NCBI RefSeq assembly: GCF_023109105.1
Contig: NZ_JALDTZ010000001.1
Coordinates: 58,446 to 122,445 of the forward strand
DNA length: 64,000 bases
Direction: 5' to 3'
DNA from: Streptococcus mitis
GTDB lineage: Bacteria; Bacillota; Bacilli; Lactobacillales; Streptococcaceae
In this document: piece by piece, positions 28,201 through 38,263 of the stretch
Layout of the letters: each line of letters opens with the position of its first letter
Position numbering within the stretch: position 1 is the first letter of the stretch
Made by a program: the position numbers and the translations under genes
Notes under the pieces: generated by a model
Seen by the model: the letters and a program-made list of their open reading frames with translations, nothing else
Told to the model about the DNA's origin: nothing
Database searches by the model: none

Positions 28201-30517
28201 GATGGTAGAGGGGTTGATTTAGACTATATGGTATCAATTTATCCCGAACATAGCCTAGCTGCTATTTTAGATGAGTTAGGAGACCAGATTTTAATGGATC
28301 CAGAAAGCTATTTAAGAGGAGAAAGAAAATATCTTTCTAAGAACCAGTTTTTATCAGGAGACATTCTCAACAAGATAGAAGTAGTTCAACTATTAGTGGA
28401 GGAAAACAATCAAGAATGTGACTGGACTCATGCTTTAGATTTGTTAGAATCTGTTCGCCCTCCAAGGATTCATCTGGCAGATATTGAGTTTAAAATAGGG
28501 TCACGTTGGATACCTCAATCCGTTTATGGAAAATTTGCCTTTGAATGTTTTACTAATCGTGAATTTGAATTGTCTTCGCCTGATGTGGAACAAGTCATTG
28601 AAGTGAATCCTGTCGATGGCCAGGTTCATTTAAGGACATCATTTGCTTATCGCTATCCAAGTGCCAAAGATAGTAGTCTTGGAGTCAGTGGGTCACGTTA
28701 TGATACAGGAAGAAAGATTTTTGAGAATTTACTAAATTCAAACCAACCGACGATTACTATGACTGTTACGGAAGGAGAAAAGAAAAAGACTATCACAGAT
28801 TTGGAAAAAACCTCTGTTCTAAGAGCAAAAGAGCAGCATTTACAAGAACTCTTTCAAGACTTTGTCTCACGGTATCCAGAAGTCCAACAAGTCATTGAAG
28901 AAAGCTATAATCGTCTTTATAATCGAACAGTTAGTCGAGAATATGACGGTAGCCATCTAGTCATTGATGGCTTGGCTCAAAACATTAGTCTTCGCCCTCA
29001 TCAAGAGAATGCCATTCAAAGAATCGTAGAAGAAAAAAGAGCTTTATTAGCTCATGAGGTAGGTTCAGGAAAGACCTTGACCATGCTTGGTGCTGGGTTT
29101 AAATTAAAGGAGTTGGGGATGGTTCATAAGCCCTTGTATGTAGTGCCTTCTAGTTTGTCTGCTCAATTTGGCCAAGAGATCATGAAATTTTTCCCTACTA
29201 AAAAAGTCTTTGTGACTACTAAGAAAGATTTTGTGAAGGCGAGAAGAAAACAATTTGTGTCACGTATTATTACAGGAGATTACGATGCCATTGTCATTGG
29301 GGATTCTCAATTTGAAAAAATCCCTGTCAGTAAAGAAAGACAGATGAACTATATTGAGGATAAACTCAATGAACTACGAGAGATTAAAACACATTCTGAA
29401 AATAAGTATACCGTTAAAGAAGCAGAGCAATCAATAAGTGGTCTAGAGAAACAATTGGAAGAACTCCAACGCTTTAATCGTGATAGTTTTATTGATTTTG
29501 AGAACTTAGGAATTGATTTTCTCTTTGTGGATGAAGCACATCACTTTAAAAATATTCGTCCCATTACTGGACTTGGGAATGTAGCAGGGATTACTAATAC
29601 AACTTCTAAGAAGAATGTGGATATGGAAATGAAGGTTCGACAGATTCAGGAAGAACATGATTTTAAAAATATTGTCTTTGCGACAGGAACACCTGTTTCC
29701 AATTCTATTAGTGAGTTATATACTATGATGAACTACATTCAACCAGATATCTTAAAACGCTATCAAGTTGATTATTTTGACTCTTGGGTAGGTGCTTTTG
29801 GAGAAATTCAAAACTCTATGGAATTAGCTCCTACAGGGGATAAGTACCAACCTAAGAAACGATTTAAAAAGTTTGTCAATCTACCTGAGTTGATGAAAAT
29901 CTATAAAGAAACAGCCGACATTCAAACACAAGATATGTTGGATTTACCTGTACCAGAAGCCCATATTATCCCTATTGAGAGTGAGTTAACTGAAAACCAG
30001 AAACTCTATTTAGAAGAATTAGTTATGAGGTCAGATATGGTCAAATGTGGAACAGTTGATCCGAGCCAGGATAACATGTTAAAAATTACGGGTGAGGCAC
30101 GGAAACTAGCAATTGATATGCGTTTATTGGACTCTAGTTATAGTCTAGCAGACAATCATAAACTGCTTCAGGTAGTGGATAATGTTGAAAGAATTTATCG
30201 TGAGGGAATGGAAAATAAGGCTACTCAGATGATTTTTTCAGATATTGGAACACCTAAGAAAAAGGACAATGGCTTTGATGTTTATTCTGAGATTAAGGCT
30301 TTATTAGTGGATAGAGGAATCCCTAGTAAGGAAATTGCCTTTGTACATGATGCCAATAGTGATGAAAAGAAGAATAGCTTGTCTCGAAAGGTCAATGCAG
30401 GAGAGGTGCGGATTCTTCTTGCCTCAACTGAAAAAGGAGGAACAGGTTTAAATGTTCAGAGCAAGATGAAAGCAGTTCATCACCTGGATGTCCCTTGGAG
30501 ACCAAGTGACATTCAGC
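25222..30517 (+). CDS. SNF2-family helicase/DNA methylase, exon 1 (interrupted by group II intron)
   Basis: First 5296 nt of a gene whose second exon is 33024-33967; joined they give 2080 codons (2079 residues). N-terminal acidic region, then a methyltransferase-like domain with SAM motif ILDPSMGTGNFF (about residues 513-524) and TNVPFG near 581 in place of NPPF. Next a superfamily-2 helicase: Walker A VGSGKT near 1280, DEAH at 1437-1440, and FATGTPVSN. The unspliced frame ends at a TAG in the intron (30538-30540), giving 1772 residues that lack helicase motif VI. Such giant proteins are conserved in Tn5252-type elements; DNA protection or anti-restriction during transfer has been proposed but not shown here. 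Confidence 0.9.
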
Positions 30518-31103
30518 GTGCGTCCGTAAAGGCGGTATAGTAAATCTACTCTTGGCAAAGTAGTAGGCGTGACCTTAATGCCTATCATCACCCAACTGAC
30601 CTGTGAGGGAAACCAAACATCAGGGAACAAAGCACGTTGGGAAACTCATAAGTTGATGAGTTATCACATCACGACTGAATGAGGAGATGATAATGTAACA
30701 GATGTTACTGAGATAATTATAAGGATAAAATCTAAACTGATTGAAGGATAGTCTAAACGGTCTGTGTCGGGACTGTGAGGTAAGATAACTAAAATCCTCA
30801 TACTATGGAACTTCATTATCACTGTTGAAGATAGTGAAGCAAAGGGATTCCATAGCGTATTCATAGTAAATGAAAACAGATGAACGTCCTATCCGATGAA
30901 ATTATCAAGCTATGTTACTATACCAGCTAAACGGAGATTACCTAAGTCAAAACGCTTGTAAAAGCTATTAAACATAAGGTTTATGAATATTTGATAAGGT
31001 AACGGAGTTCCCATAGTAGTCCGAGCGTGTTAATGGCACGTACATGGCGAAGGGGAACAGTTTATAACATTAACATTATGGAAAGGAAGGTGTGTGAGAC
31101 ACC

Positions 31104-32915
31104 ATGAGAAATCCTCAAAATGTGTTAAACAATCTAACAAAACACAGTAAAGATAAAAACTATCAATTTGAGCGACTGTATCGTTTACTTTATAACAAAG
31201 AAATGTACTTAGTTGCCTATCAAACGATTTACGCTAACCCAGGACACTTGACACCTGGAGTAGACGAGGTGACGATTGATGGTATGAGTATAGCTAGAAT
31301 TGATCAATTGATTGATTCCCTGAAAGATGAATCCTATCAGCCACACCCATCAAGACGAACCTATATTCCTAAAAAGAATGGGAAGCTACGTCCACTAGGT
31401 ATTCCATCATTTGATGATAAGCTCTTACAACAGGTTATTAAAATGATTTTGGAAGCTATCTACGAGGGACAATTTGAACCCTCTTCCCATGGTTTTCGTC
31501 CGAATAAAAGTTGCCATACAGCACTTACTCAGATTCAGAAGACCTACACTGGAACAAAATGGTTTATTGAAGGAGATATCAAGTCATTCTTTGATAATAT
31601 CAATCATGATGTGATGATTCACATTCTCCGAGAAAGAATTACTGATGAGCGGTTCTTACGCTTGATTCGTAAATTCCTCAATGCGGGATACGTGGAAGAT
31701 TGGAAATTCTACAAAACCTACTCAGGAACTCCACAAGGAGGGATAATCAGTCCCATTTTAGCCAATATCTATTTGGATAAGTTTGATAAATATATGACGG
31801 ATTATGTGAAGAACTTCTGCCAAGGGAAATACCGGAAACGTACCCCAGAATATCGCCAGAATGAGATAGAGTTGGGAAAAGCAAGAAGAGCATTAGAATA
31901 TGTTTCAACGGAAAATCAACGACAAGAAGTTATCCAGCGTATTCGTCAATTGGAAAAGGAAAGAGTGTTAATTCCTCATAGTGATCCTATGGATAGTAGT
32001 TTTAAACGTCTAACCTACACCCGATACGCAGATGATTTTATCTGCGGTGTGATTGGCAGTAAAGAGGACGCTCTTCGCATTAAAGCAGATATTAAGGACT
32101 ATTTGGAGGCAGTTCTCAAATTGGAACTCTCTGTGGAGAAAACCTTGATTACCAATGCGAGAGATAAAGCTAAGTTTCTGGGATATCATCTGTATATTCG
32201 CCAATCGAATTTAGCTAAGCGTGATTCGGCAGGACGATTGGTCAGAAATTATACAGGTAGATTAGTCCTAGAGGTTTCTATTGAAACGATTCGAGACAGA
32301 TTACTGTCTTACGGAGCTATGAAAATGACTTATCATAGAGGCTACGAAGTTTGGAAACCAACGGCCCGTTATTTCATGAAAGATTGCGATGATTTAGAGA
32401 TTCTAGAACGCTACAATGCAGAAATAAGAGGTTTTTATAACTATTATTGTATCGCTAATAACAGCTCTATCCTTCATCGCTTTAAGTACATCATGGAATA
32501 TAGCATGTATAAAACTTATGCGACTAAATATCGTACGACTAAATCCCACATCATCCGTAAATATAAAAAGGATGGTCAATTTAGGGTACAGTATATTGGA
32601 CGTAAAGGGGATACAATGACCCGTTATTTCTATAACGGAGGATTTAAACGTCAAAAGAAATCTTTCCTTGACAATGATAATTCGCCAAATACGGCGAAAT
32701 ATTTTAGTCGAACAAATTTAATTGATAGATTAAAAGCAAGCCGTTGTGAGTATTGTCAAGCGACCGACAGTTCCCTAGAAATCCATCATGTGAGAAAACT
32801 AAAGGATTTAAAGGGAAAGACTTTTTGGGAACGTTTGATGATTTCTAGACAACGGAAAACAATAGCACTGTGTAAAGATTGCCATAAGAAATTACATCAT
32901 GGCAAGTTAGATTGA
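31104..32915 (+). CDS. ltrA: Intron-encoded protein: reverse transcriptase, maturase, HNH endonuclease
   Basis: 603 residues. Reverse-transcriptase core includes RRTYIPKKNGKLRPLGIPS, GTPQGGIISPILANIYLDKF and the catalytic YADD at 308-311, followed by a maturase domain. The C-terminus is an HNH endonuclease with CEYC, EIHHVRKL, and CKDCHKKLHH. All catalytic motifs look intact, so the intron may be mobile. Ribosome-binding site aggaaggtg precedes the ATG. The ltrA symbol is used in the generic sense. Confidence 0.95.
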   Translation: MRNPQNVLNNLTKHSKDKNYQFERLYRLLYNKEMYLVAYQTIYANPGHLTPGVDEVTIDGMSIARIDQLIDSLKDESYQPHPSRRTYIPKKNGKLRPLGIPSFDDKLLQQVIKMILEAIYEGQFEPSSHGFRPNKSCHTALTQIQKTYTGTKWFIEGDIKSFFDNINHDVMIHILRERITDERFLRLIRKFLNAGYVEDWKFYKTYSGTPQGGIISPILANIYLDKFDKYMTDYVKNFCQGKYRKRTPEYRQNEIELGKARRALEYVSTENQRQEVIQRIRQLEKERVLIPHSDPMDSSFKRLTYTRYADDFICGVIGSKEDALRIKADIKDYLEAVLKLELSVEKTLITNARDKAKFLGYHLYIRQSNLAKRDSAGRLVRNYTGRLVLEVSIETIRDRLLSYGAMKMTYHRGYEVWKPTARYFMKDCDDLEILERYNAEIRGFYNYYCIANNSSILHRFKYIMEYSMYKTYATKYRTTKSHIIRKYKKDGQFRVQYIGRKGDTMTRYFYNGGFKRQKKSFLDNDNSPNTAKYFSRTNLIDRLKASRCEYCQATDSSLEIHHVRKLKDLKGKTFWERLMISRQRKTIALCKDCHKKLHHGKLD

Positions 32916-32928
32916 GTTTATAAACGGA

Positions 32929-32962
32929 GAGCCGTATACATTGAAAGGTGTACGTACGGTTC
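32929..32962 (+). ncRNA. Group II intron domain V
   Basis: 34-nt hairpin, the canonical length: GAGCCGTATA...TACGTACGGTTC with a GAAA segment at 32943-32946 and the catalytic AGC at 32930-32932. Domain VI follows at about 32966-33023; its stem includes agtattt with gggtact. Confidence 0.9.
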
Positions 32963-33023
32963 GGGGGCGAGTATTTGGAAACCTGCCGTAGTAATATGGT
33001 AAGGCGCTGGGTACTTAGCCTAC

Positions 33024-33967
33024 AACGCAATGGACGGATTATCCGACAGGGAAATGAAAACAAGGAAGTGGATATTTACCACTACATTACTAAAGGTTCG
33101 TTTGATAATTATCTATGGGCAACTCAGGAGAACAAACTCCGTTATATTAAGCAGATTATGACTTCTAAGGAGCCGATTCGTGCTGCAGAAGATATTGATG
33201 AGCAGACCATGACAGCTTCTGATTTTAAGGCACTAGCAACAGGTAATCCTTATCTCAAGTATAAGATGGAATTGGAGAATGATCTAACCCTATTAGAAAA
33301 TCAAAGACGCGCCTTTCAACGCAGCAAGGATCACTATCGTCATACAATCTCTTACTGTGAAGAAAATATACCCATTCTTGAGAAACGATTAAGCAAGTAT
33401 GATGGAGATATTCAACAGTCTGAAATATCGAAAGACCAGGCATTTTCTATGACAGTAGGCAAGCAAGCTTTTGAGCAACGAGCTGAAGCAGGTGAATCTC
33501 TACATCGTCTTATCCGTCATAATCAAGCTGACAGCAAAGAATTCCGTACCCTAGCAAGCTATCGAGGATTTGACATTAAAATGCTTAGTCTTCCAACAAA
33601 TCAACCTCTTCCTGAAACCTTCTCTGTTAAGATTGTAGGAGAAAATCAGTATTCTGTCAGTTTAGATTTGTATTCTCCTTTGGGGACAATTCAAAGGCTT
33701 CAGCATACGATTGATCACATTAAAGAGGACCAAGTGAAAACTCAGAACTTATTGGATGAATTAAAGGATAAATGGACTACTGCTAAGGTAGAAATTGAAA
33801 ATAATTTTCCAAAGGAAGAGGATTATCAAACTAAAAAGGCCGAATACGATGTACTCGCGCCATTGATTGAAACAGAAACGGATTTAGATATTATTGATCA
33901 GGCCTTAAGACAATTCCACGAAAAAGGAAAAGAAAAAGAAGAACAACTTTCTTTTGAATTAGATTAA
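33024..33967 (+). CDS. SNF2-family helicase/DNA methylase, exon 2
   Basis: Second exon of the interrupted gene, 944 nt, beginning two nucleotides into a Gln codon. It supplies helicase motif VI (QRNGRIIRQGN), the VDIYHYITKGSFDNYLW segment and a coiled-coil C-terminal part ending EEQLSFELD. The frame could be read from an upstream GTG/TTG-type start inside the intron, but there is no ribosome-binding site there; it should be read only in spliced mRNA. Confidence 0.9.
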
Positions 33968-34041
33968 AAAATAGATATAAATAGCGGACAAGAAAAGAAA
34001 AGCGCGGTAGAATAAAGATAGAAAGAAACGAGGTAACAATT

Positions 34042-34326
34042 ATGATGGAAGATACCTATTATCAGTTAGAAGAGGCCTTAGTACAGGGATTTCAAACACC
34101 TGAAGAATATCAAGCCTACAAGGAGTTAAAGGAACATTATGAGGAAGTGACAGGGGATTACAGCTTTTCCAAACGAGAACTTACTAGCCAATTGGAAATC
34201 GCTCTTCAGAATCATCGAGGTGTGGACTTTGAAGAACATGAAAAAGAGGAGTATTTGGACTTAGTTCAAAAGCTAGAGGAATTTGATTCCTCTCTTGCCA
34301 CCCATTATCGTCAATTGATTGACTAG
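34042..34326 (+). CDS. Acidic small protein of unknown function
   Basis: 94 residues, strongly acidic and helical (many Glu; EEHEKEEYLDLVQKLEEFD). No motif recognised and no membrane segment. Ribosome-binding site acgaggtaa precedes tandem ATG codons. It is cotranscribed with the SNF2 gene and followed by a small membrane-protein gene. DNA mimicry is conceivable from the charge but is speculation. Confidence 0.65.
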   Translation: MMEDTYYQLEEALVQGFQTPEEYQAYKELKEHYEEVTGDYSFSKRELTSQLEIALQNHRGVDFEEHEKEEYLDLVQKLEEFDSSLATHYRQLID

Positions 34327-34339
34327 AGAGGAGAAAGTC

Positions 34340-34636
34340 ATGAATGATTTACTCCTTATCCCAGTAATTTTTTTAGCAGTAGGAGGAATTCTCATTCTTT
34401 TATGGAGACTCTTTCTTATTGCCAGTGGACTTTTCCTTATTGGTTTTGTCAGTTTTCTTATTTTCGTAGAGGTCTATGGAATTTATTTGTTCTTTACTGA
34501 ACCTAGTTTATATTTTGATGATATCAGACAACATGGTTTAACTAGTTTTACGGCTGTGTACCTTTTCATCAATCTGATGTTGGTTCTAGGATTCAGTTGG
34601 CGCTTCATTAACTCAATGAATAAGGAAAAAATGTGA
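34340..34636 (+). CDS. Small membrane protein, three to four helices
   Basis: 98 residues from ATG 34340, with agaggaga upstream; a longer frame starts at 34319 but precedes that site. Very hydrophobic with three or four membrane helices, starting MNDLLLIPVIFLAVGGI. Unknown family. It is the last gene before a terminator; likely part of the element's membrane or channel accessory set. Confidence 0.7.
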   Translation: MNDLLLIPVIFLAVGGILILLWRLFLIASGLFLIGFVSFLIFVEVYGIYLFFTEPSLYFDDIRQHGLTSFTAVYLFINLMLVLGFSWRFINSMNKEKM

Positions 34637-34649
34637 ACTTTTTAGGTAG

Positions 34650-34847
34650 TTAAAAGACTTTATCTGAATCTAAATTCGGATAAGGTTTTTTATTAGCCAT
34701 GATTCTTTCATATACTTCATAGCTAAATTGGAGTAATAATTTATGAAAATCATTATCATCACTATTATTACTTGTATTTATGGCTCGTTTATGTCGTTCA
34801 ATATGAGAAAGAGCTCTTCTCAAATTTTCTTCTTTTAATTTGTTCAT
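34650..34847 (-). CDS. Possible small protein on the minus strand
   Basis: 65 codons, product beginning MNKLKEENLRRALSHIERHK, charged and helical. Its last codons run through the terminator hairpin of the facing operon. No ribosome-binding site is visible; a TATAAT lies 6 nt before the ATG, so it would be leaderless if real. Weakly supported. Confidence 0.35.
   Translation of the reverse strand: MNKLKEENLRRALSHIERHKRAINTSNNSDDNDFHKLLLQFSYEVYERIMANKKPYPNLDSDKVF
34660..34691 (+). terminator. Terminator after the SNF2 operon
   Basis: ttatctgaat (34660-34669) pairs with attcggataa (34674-34683), one G-U pair, loop of 4, then six T. Confidence 0.85.
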
Positions 34848-35006
34848 GTTTATATTATAAGCTGAAGACAGCTGGTTTTGATATTTTTCTCTGAACTGTA
34901 CGATTTTGCGCCTGAAATGTAGGAATCACCTTTCGTTGTGGTGTGATAAAACTTACAAGTTGTTTTTGTTATTCTTGACCTAGTTTTTATAGAAAGAAGG
35001 TCTAAG

Positions 35007-35648
35007 ATGTTAAATAAAGTCAAAACTAAAGCCTTAATTAGTGTTGGAGCAGTTGCTGCAACTAGCTTTATTCTCATGATGGGATATACTGCTGGTCAAC
35101 ATTCTACTGCTAAACAAAGTCGCAAAGAAATCGAATTGGCTGCAGCTAAACTTGTAGAGGACAAACAAGCAGAAGATAAAGCCAGCATTTTGTCATCAGA
35201 TACTGTAAAAGAATTTTTGACTCAGTACTATACGAAAGAAAAGCTCGGAGAAAATAATACACGTATTCAACCTTATATGACTGAATCGGCTTATTCTCAA
35301 GAATTGTCAAGTCAAAATGATGCCATGAACCAAGTGTATAAGGATTATATTTTGGATTATCATTTTGAAAAAGCTGATATCTTTGTCAATCAGACTACGA
35401 ATCAAGCTATTGCCATGGTCTCTTATAATGTAACCTATGTATCTGATTTAAAGAACGCCAACCAATCAAAGACCAATCAGACAGAAACCAGAACGGTTAA
35501 GTTGTCTTATTCGAAACTACCAGGTAAGTTATTGGTCAACCAAGTACAGGTTTGGAAATCTGGGTTAGATGATTTGGATAAGGCCACTCCCAAAACTTTG
35601 GAAGAATCCTCATCTGTTCCATCACTGCCAAACACTACGACAAAATGA
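35007..35648 (+). CDS. Membrane-anchored VirB8/TcpC-like transfer protein (tentative)
   Basis: 213 residues: short cytoplasmic start, one membrane helix at about residues 10-30 (ISVGAVAATSFILMMGY), a short coiled stalk, then an extracellular alpha/beta domain of about 130 residues and a disordered Ser/Thr tail. This layout matches VirB8-like T4SS proteins with an NTF2-like fold. Ribosome-binding site agaaagaaggt. The primase gene follows 9 nt later. Confidence 0.65.
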   Translation: MLNKVKTKALISVGAVAATSFILMMGYTAGQHSTAKQSRKEIELAAAKLVEDKQAEDKASILSSDTVKEFLTQYYTKEKLGENNTRIQPYMTESAYSQELSSQNDAMNQVYKDYILDYHFEKADIFVNQTTNQAIAMVSYNVTYVSDLKNANQSKTNQTETRTVKLSYSKLPGKLLVNQVQVWKSGLDDLDKATPKTLEESSSVPSLPNTTTK

Positions 35649-35657
35649 TGATATTGC

Positions 35658-36743
35658 ATGGAAATAGAAGAATGTAAGCAAATTTCAATTCTTGATGTAG
35701 CCAATCGTTTAGGTATCTCCTTTAAACAAGTTTCGAGCAGTGTCTATGAACATCCTGAACACGATTCATTCCGAATTTTTTCAACTACCAATACTTTTAA
35801 ATGGTTTTCAAGAGATATTCAAGGTGATGTTATTGATTTTGTTCGACTTGTTAAGGGAATTTCCTTTAAAGAAGCTCTAGCTTTTCTTTCTGAAGAACCT
35901 TTTCAAAAAGAAGCTGTTCAAGAAAAAAGAGAGAGACCATTTTATTATCCTTTAAAGAGAGTAGAAGATTCTAACTGTAGTCTGGCCAGATATTACTTAA
36001 CAAAATGTAGAGGAATCTCAGAAGAAATCATAGAAAAGATGATTCAACAAGGTTTGATAGCACAAGCTAGTTGGAAAACAAATGAAACTGTTGAACCTGT
36101 TATTGTTTTTAAAAGCTTTGATCATCGTCACAAGCTGCAGGCAGCAAGCTTACAAGGGATATATAAGAAACACTCTCTTCCTAGAGAGAGGTTAAAAACG
36201 ATTCTAAAAGGAAGCCATGGACATGTTGGAATATCCTTTGATATTGGTAAACCAAATAGACTGGTCTTTTGTGAATCGTTTATCGACTTGATGAGCTATT
36301 ACGAACTTCATCAACAAAGTCTAACTGATGTTCGTTTGGTATCTATGGAGGGATTAAAAAGGTCTGTTGTCGCTTATCAAACTTTACGACTGATAGCTGA
36401 AGAAAATCAGAAGTTGGAATTTTTAGATACAGTAACACCTTCAAAGTTATTGCCCTTAATCAATACAATTCGTGATACCACCAGCTATTTCGATAATCAT
36501 CCTGATTTATTGACACTTGCGGTAGATTGTGATGATGCAGGTAAAGATTTTTCTGATAAGTTATCTCAATCAGGATTTCCTGTTTTACTGGATTTACCTG
36601 ATAATGAATCTGGGAAAGAAAAAAGAGACTGGAACGATATTCTTCGAGAAAAGAAATCAGATTTACAATTGATGATCGAGAATGCAAAAGAGACATTGAG
36701 GAATCAACCAGTAAGACAAACCTCTCAATGTTTAGAATTGTGA
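35658..36743 (+). CDS. Toprim-domain primase-like protein
   Basis: 361 residues. The N-terminus resembles a CHC2-type primase entry domain (FRIFSTTNTFKWFSRDIQGD, then DFVRLVKGISFKEAL) but lacks the zinc Cys/His set. The second half has Toprim motifs: RLVFCESFIDLMSYYE (Glu) and LAVDCDDAGKDF (DxD). Proteins of this DUF3991/Toprim type are common in Gram-positive conjugative elements and probably prime the transferred strand in the recipient. It starts 9 nt after the previous gene. Confidence 0.82.
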   Translation: MEIEECKQISILDVANRLGISFKQVSSSVYEHPEHDSFRIFSTTNTFKWFSRDIQGDVIDFVRLVKGISFKEALAFLSEEPFQKEAVQEKRERPFYYPLKRVEDSNCSLARYYLTKCRGISEEIIEKMIQQGLIAQASWKTNETVEPVIVFKSFDHRHKLQAASLQGIYKKHSLPRERLKTILKGSHGHVGISFDIGKPNRLVFCESFIDLMSYYELHQQSLTDVRLVSMEGLKRSVVAYQTLRLIAEENQKLEFLDTVTPSKLLPLINTIRDTTSYFDNHPDLLTLAVDCDDAGKDFSDKLSQSGFPVLLDLPDNESGKEKRDWNDILREKKSDLQLMIENAKETLRNQPVRQTSQCLEL

Positions 36744-36793
36744 TAACAAAATCAAGATGTTTTAGCTAATATTAGAATGAAGGAGGATCGTAT

Positions 36794-37027
36794 ATGACCA
36801 TTATTGAACGCTTAGAAGAAAAGGTCACTAGGCAAGAAAGCAAGGTAGCAAGAGAGACAGAAAAACTCGCTGCTTACAAAGAGCAACTGGAGACAGCGAT
36901 GTTTGCGACGTTCAAAAGGCGTCAAAGCATCAGTCACATGAGTTTTGAAGAAGCTCTTGACCATGCCTTTGGTAAAGAAAGACAATTCGATGATTCTGAA
37001 TTTAGAAAGGATGAAATGAGTGAATGA
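36794..37027 (+). CDS. Small coiled-coil protein
   Basis: 77 residues. The first half is a charged coiled coil (RLEEKVTRQESKVARETEKL); the second contains MSFEEALDHAFGKERQFDD. Ribosome-binding site aaggagga. It overlaps the following gene by 4 nt (ATGA). Function unknown; conserved position between the primase and PezAT regions suggests a DNA-processing accessory. Confidence 0.65.
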   Translation: MTIIERLEEKVTRQESKVARETEKLAAYKEQLETAMFATFKRRQSISHMSFEEALDHAFGKERQFDDSEFRKDEMSE

Positions 37028-37407
37028 CAAAAGATTGGAATTTTAATCAACCATTAGAAAGTAAATCAGAAAATCAAGGGGATTCAGATAAAATTGCGGC
37101 CTTATTTGGAAATCATCAAGGAGGTAATGATGTAAATTATGAAGCAGCTTTTCAAAAGCGAAAACAAGCGCCTGTGACGGAATCAAATTCTAGTTCTAAA
37201 CCTAAAGTTACAGAGGTTAGAACAGGAAAAGAGACAGATATCACTACAAGTTATCAGCAACATCTTAAAAGACTTATTGCTGATAACAATAGCGATATTC
37301 AAAGCAGTCAAAAGAAAATTGAAGAGCTACATACGTTGATTGACACAAAGAATAAAGATAATAAGAAATTGCAGTCCATTTACGATGCGATTTCCGAATT
37401 ACACTAA
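37024..37407 (+). CDS. Small element-encoded protein of unknown function
   Basis: 127 residues: disordered, polar first two thirds and a C-terminal coiled coil (SQKKIEELHTLIDTKNKDNK). ATGA overlap with the preceding gene shows translational coupling. No recognised domain. A terminator follows immediately. Confidence 0.65.
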   Translation: MTKDWNFNQPLESKSENQGDSDKIAALFGNHQGGNDVNYEAAFQKRKQAPVTESNSSSKPKVTEVRTGKETDITTSYQQHLKRLIADNNSDIQSSQKKIEELHTLIDTKNKDNKKLQSIYDAISELH

Positions 37408-37432
37408 GCAGTCCTGATAGGCTGCTTTTTTT
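37407..37432 (+). terminator. Terminator after the primase operon
   Basis: agcag (37407-37411) with ctgct (37422-37426), extended by cct/agg inside, followed by seven T. Confidence 0.8.
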
Positions 37433-37444
37433 GAGAGGTTATAG

Positions 37445-37717
37445 ATGTTTACAACATTTTTTAAGAAAAATCACGACAATAGTGATGTATTTAAAAAGCT
37501 GATTCATAGATTATCTGATATGTCTGTCCAAGATCTTGAAAAAATAGACCGACTGCTAGATATCATTTTTACTCCAGAACAAGAATCGGAACAACTAAAA
37601 ACAGAATCAACTTATAGAGAAGAAACTTTGGACAACACATTAAAGGAAGCTAAGAATCAACTTCATAAGGAACAATTGGAGAAGAATTTAGAGAGATTTA
37701 GGAAAAATAGTCAATAA
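37445..37717 (+). CDS. Small charged protein upstream of pezA
   Basis: 90 residues, helical and charged, starting MFTTFFKKNHDNSDVFKKLI; C-terminal region is a Lys/Glu coiled coil. Ribosome-binding site gagaggt lies 6 nt before the ATG. No family recognised. A small hairpin, gcacca (37719-37724) with tggtgc (37729-37734), follows with a poor T tail and may be a weak terminator or part of pezA control. Confidence 0.55.
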   Translation: MFTTFFKKNHDNSDVFKKLIHRLSDMSVQDLEKIDRLLDIIFTPEQESEQLKTESTYREETLDNTLKEAKNQLHKEQLEKNLERFRKNSQ

Positions 37718-37753
37718 CGCACCAAAAATGGTGCATTTGCTTTTTCTAAATGT

Positions 37754-37759
37754 TATAAT
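37754..37759 (+). promoter_or_regulatory. -10 of the pezAT promoter
   Basis: TATAAT, 27 nt before the PezA start. No clear -35 lies 17 nt upstream. PezA is known to repress its own operon by binding near the promoter. Confidence 0.6.
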
Positions 37760-37786
37760 GGTGGTATCAAATAAAAGGAGTTTGCC

Positions 37787-38263
37787 ATGATTGGAAAAAA
37801 CATAAAATCCTTACGTAAAACACATGACTTAACACAACCCGAATTTGCACGGATTGTAGGTATTTCACGAAATAGTCTGAGTCGTTATGAAAATGGAACG
37901 AGTTCAGTCTCAACCGAATTAATAGACATCATTTGTCAGAAGTTTAATGTATCTTATGTCGATATTGTAGGAGAAGATAAAATGCTCAATCCTGTTGAAG
38001 ATTATGAATTGACTTTAAAAATTGAAATTGTGAAAGAAAGAGGTGCTAATCTATTATCACGACTCTATCGTTATCAAGATAGTCAGGGAATTAGCATTGA
38101 TGATGAATCTAATCCTTGGATTTTAATGAGTGATGATCTATCTGACTTGATTCATACGAATATCTATTTAGTAGATAATTTTGATGAAATAGAGAGGTAT
38201 AGCGGCTATTTGGATGGAATTGAACGTATGTTAGAGATATCTGAAAAACGGATGGTAGCCTAA
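37787..38263 (+). CDS. pezA: PezA antitoxin (XRE-type, epsilon-like)
   Basis: 158 residues: helix-turn-helix at residues 1-66 (LTQPEFARIVGISRNSLSRY) and a C-terminal three-helix toxin-binding part. PezA neutralises PezT by covering its ATP site and represses the operon. The stop overlaps the PezT start by 1 nt (TAATG). Length matches pneumococcal PezA. Ribosome-binding site aaggag. Confidence 0.95.
   Translation: MIGKNIKSLRKTHDLTQPEFARIVGISRNSLSRYENGTSSVSTELIDIICQKFNVSYVDIVGEDKMLNPVEDYELTLKIEIVKERGANLLSRLYRYQDSQGISIDDESNPWILMSDDLSDLIHTNIYLVDNFDEIERYSGYLDGIERMLEISEKRMVA

Larger units (their letters stand above)
30518..33023 (+). mobile_element. Group II intron, full length, 2506 nt
   Basis: Starts with GTGCG (30518-30522) and ends with AC (33022-33023), as expected for group II introns. 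Removing it joins c(30517) to aa(33024-33025), making CAA, and restores DIQ-QRNGRIIRQGNENK, the expected helicase motif VI. It contains an intron-encoded protein in domain IV and a 34-nt domain V. It lies in the sense orientation, so splicing could preserve host-gene function. The 5' 560 nt (30541-31103) are structural RNA, with no gene. Confidence 0.95.

Noticed and set aside
25222..30540. Treating the SNF2 gene as ending at the TAG at 30538
   Set aside because: That stop lies 20 nt inside the group II intron; motif VI resumes in frame after 33023.
30660..30710. EBS1 (ctgaat at 30675-30680) and EBS2 (gttact near 30704) pairing with exon 1
   Set aside because: Complementarity to attcag and agtgac exists, but the order is reversed from the usual EBS2-EBS1 order, so it may be chance.
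32948..33967. An independent gene starting inside the intron
   Set aside because: The proposed start lies in domain V/VI without ribosome-binding site; the frame is exon 2 of the SNF2 gene.
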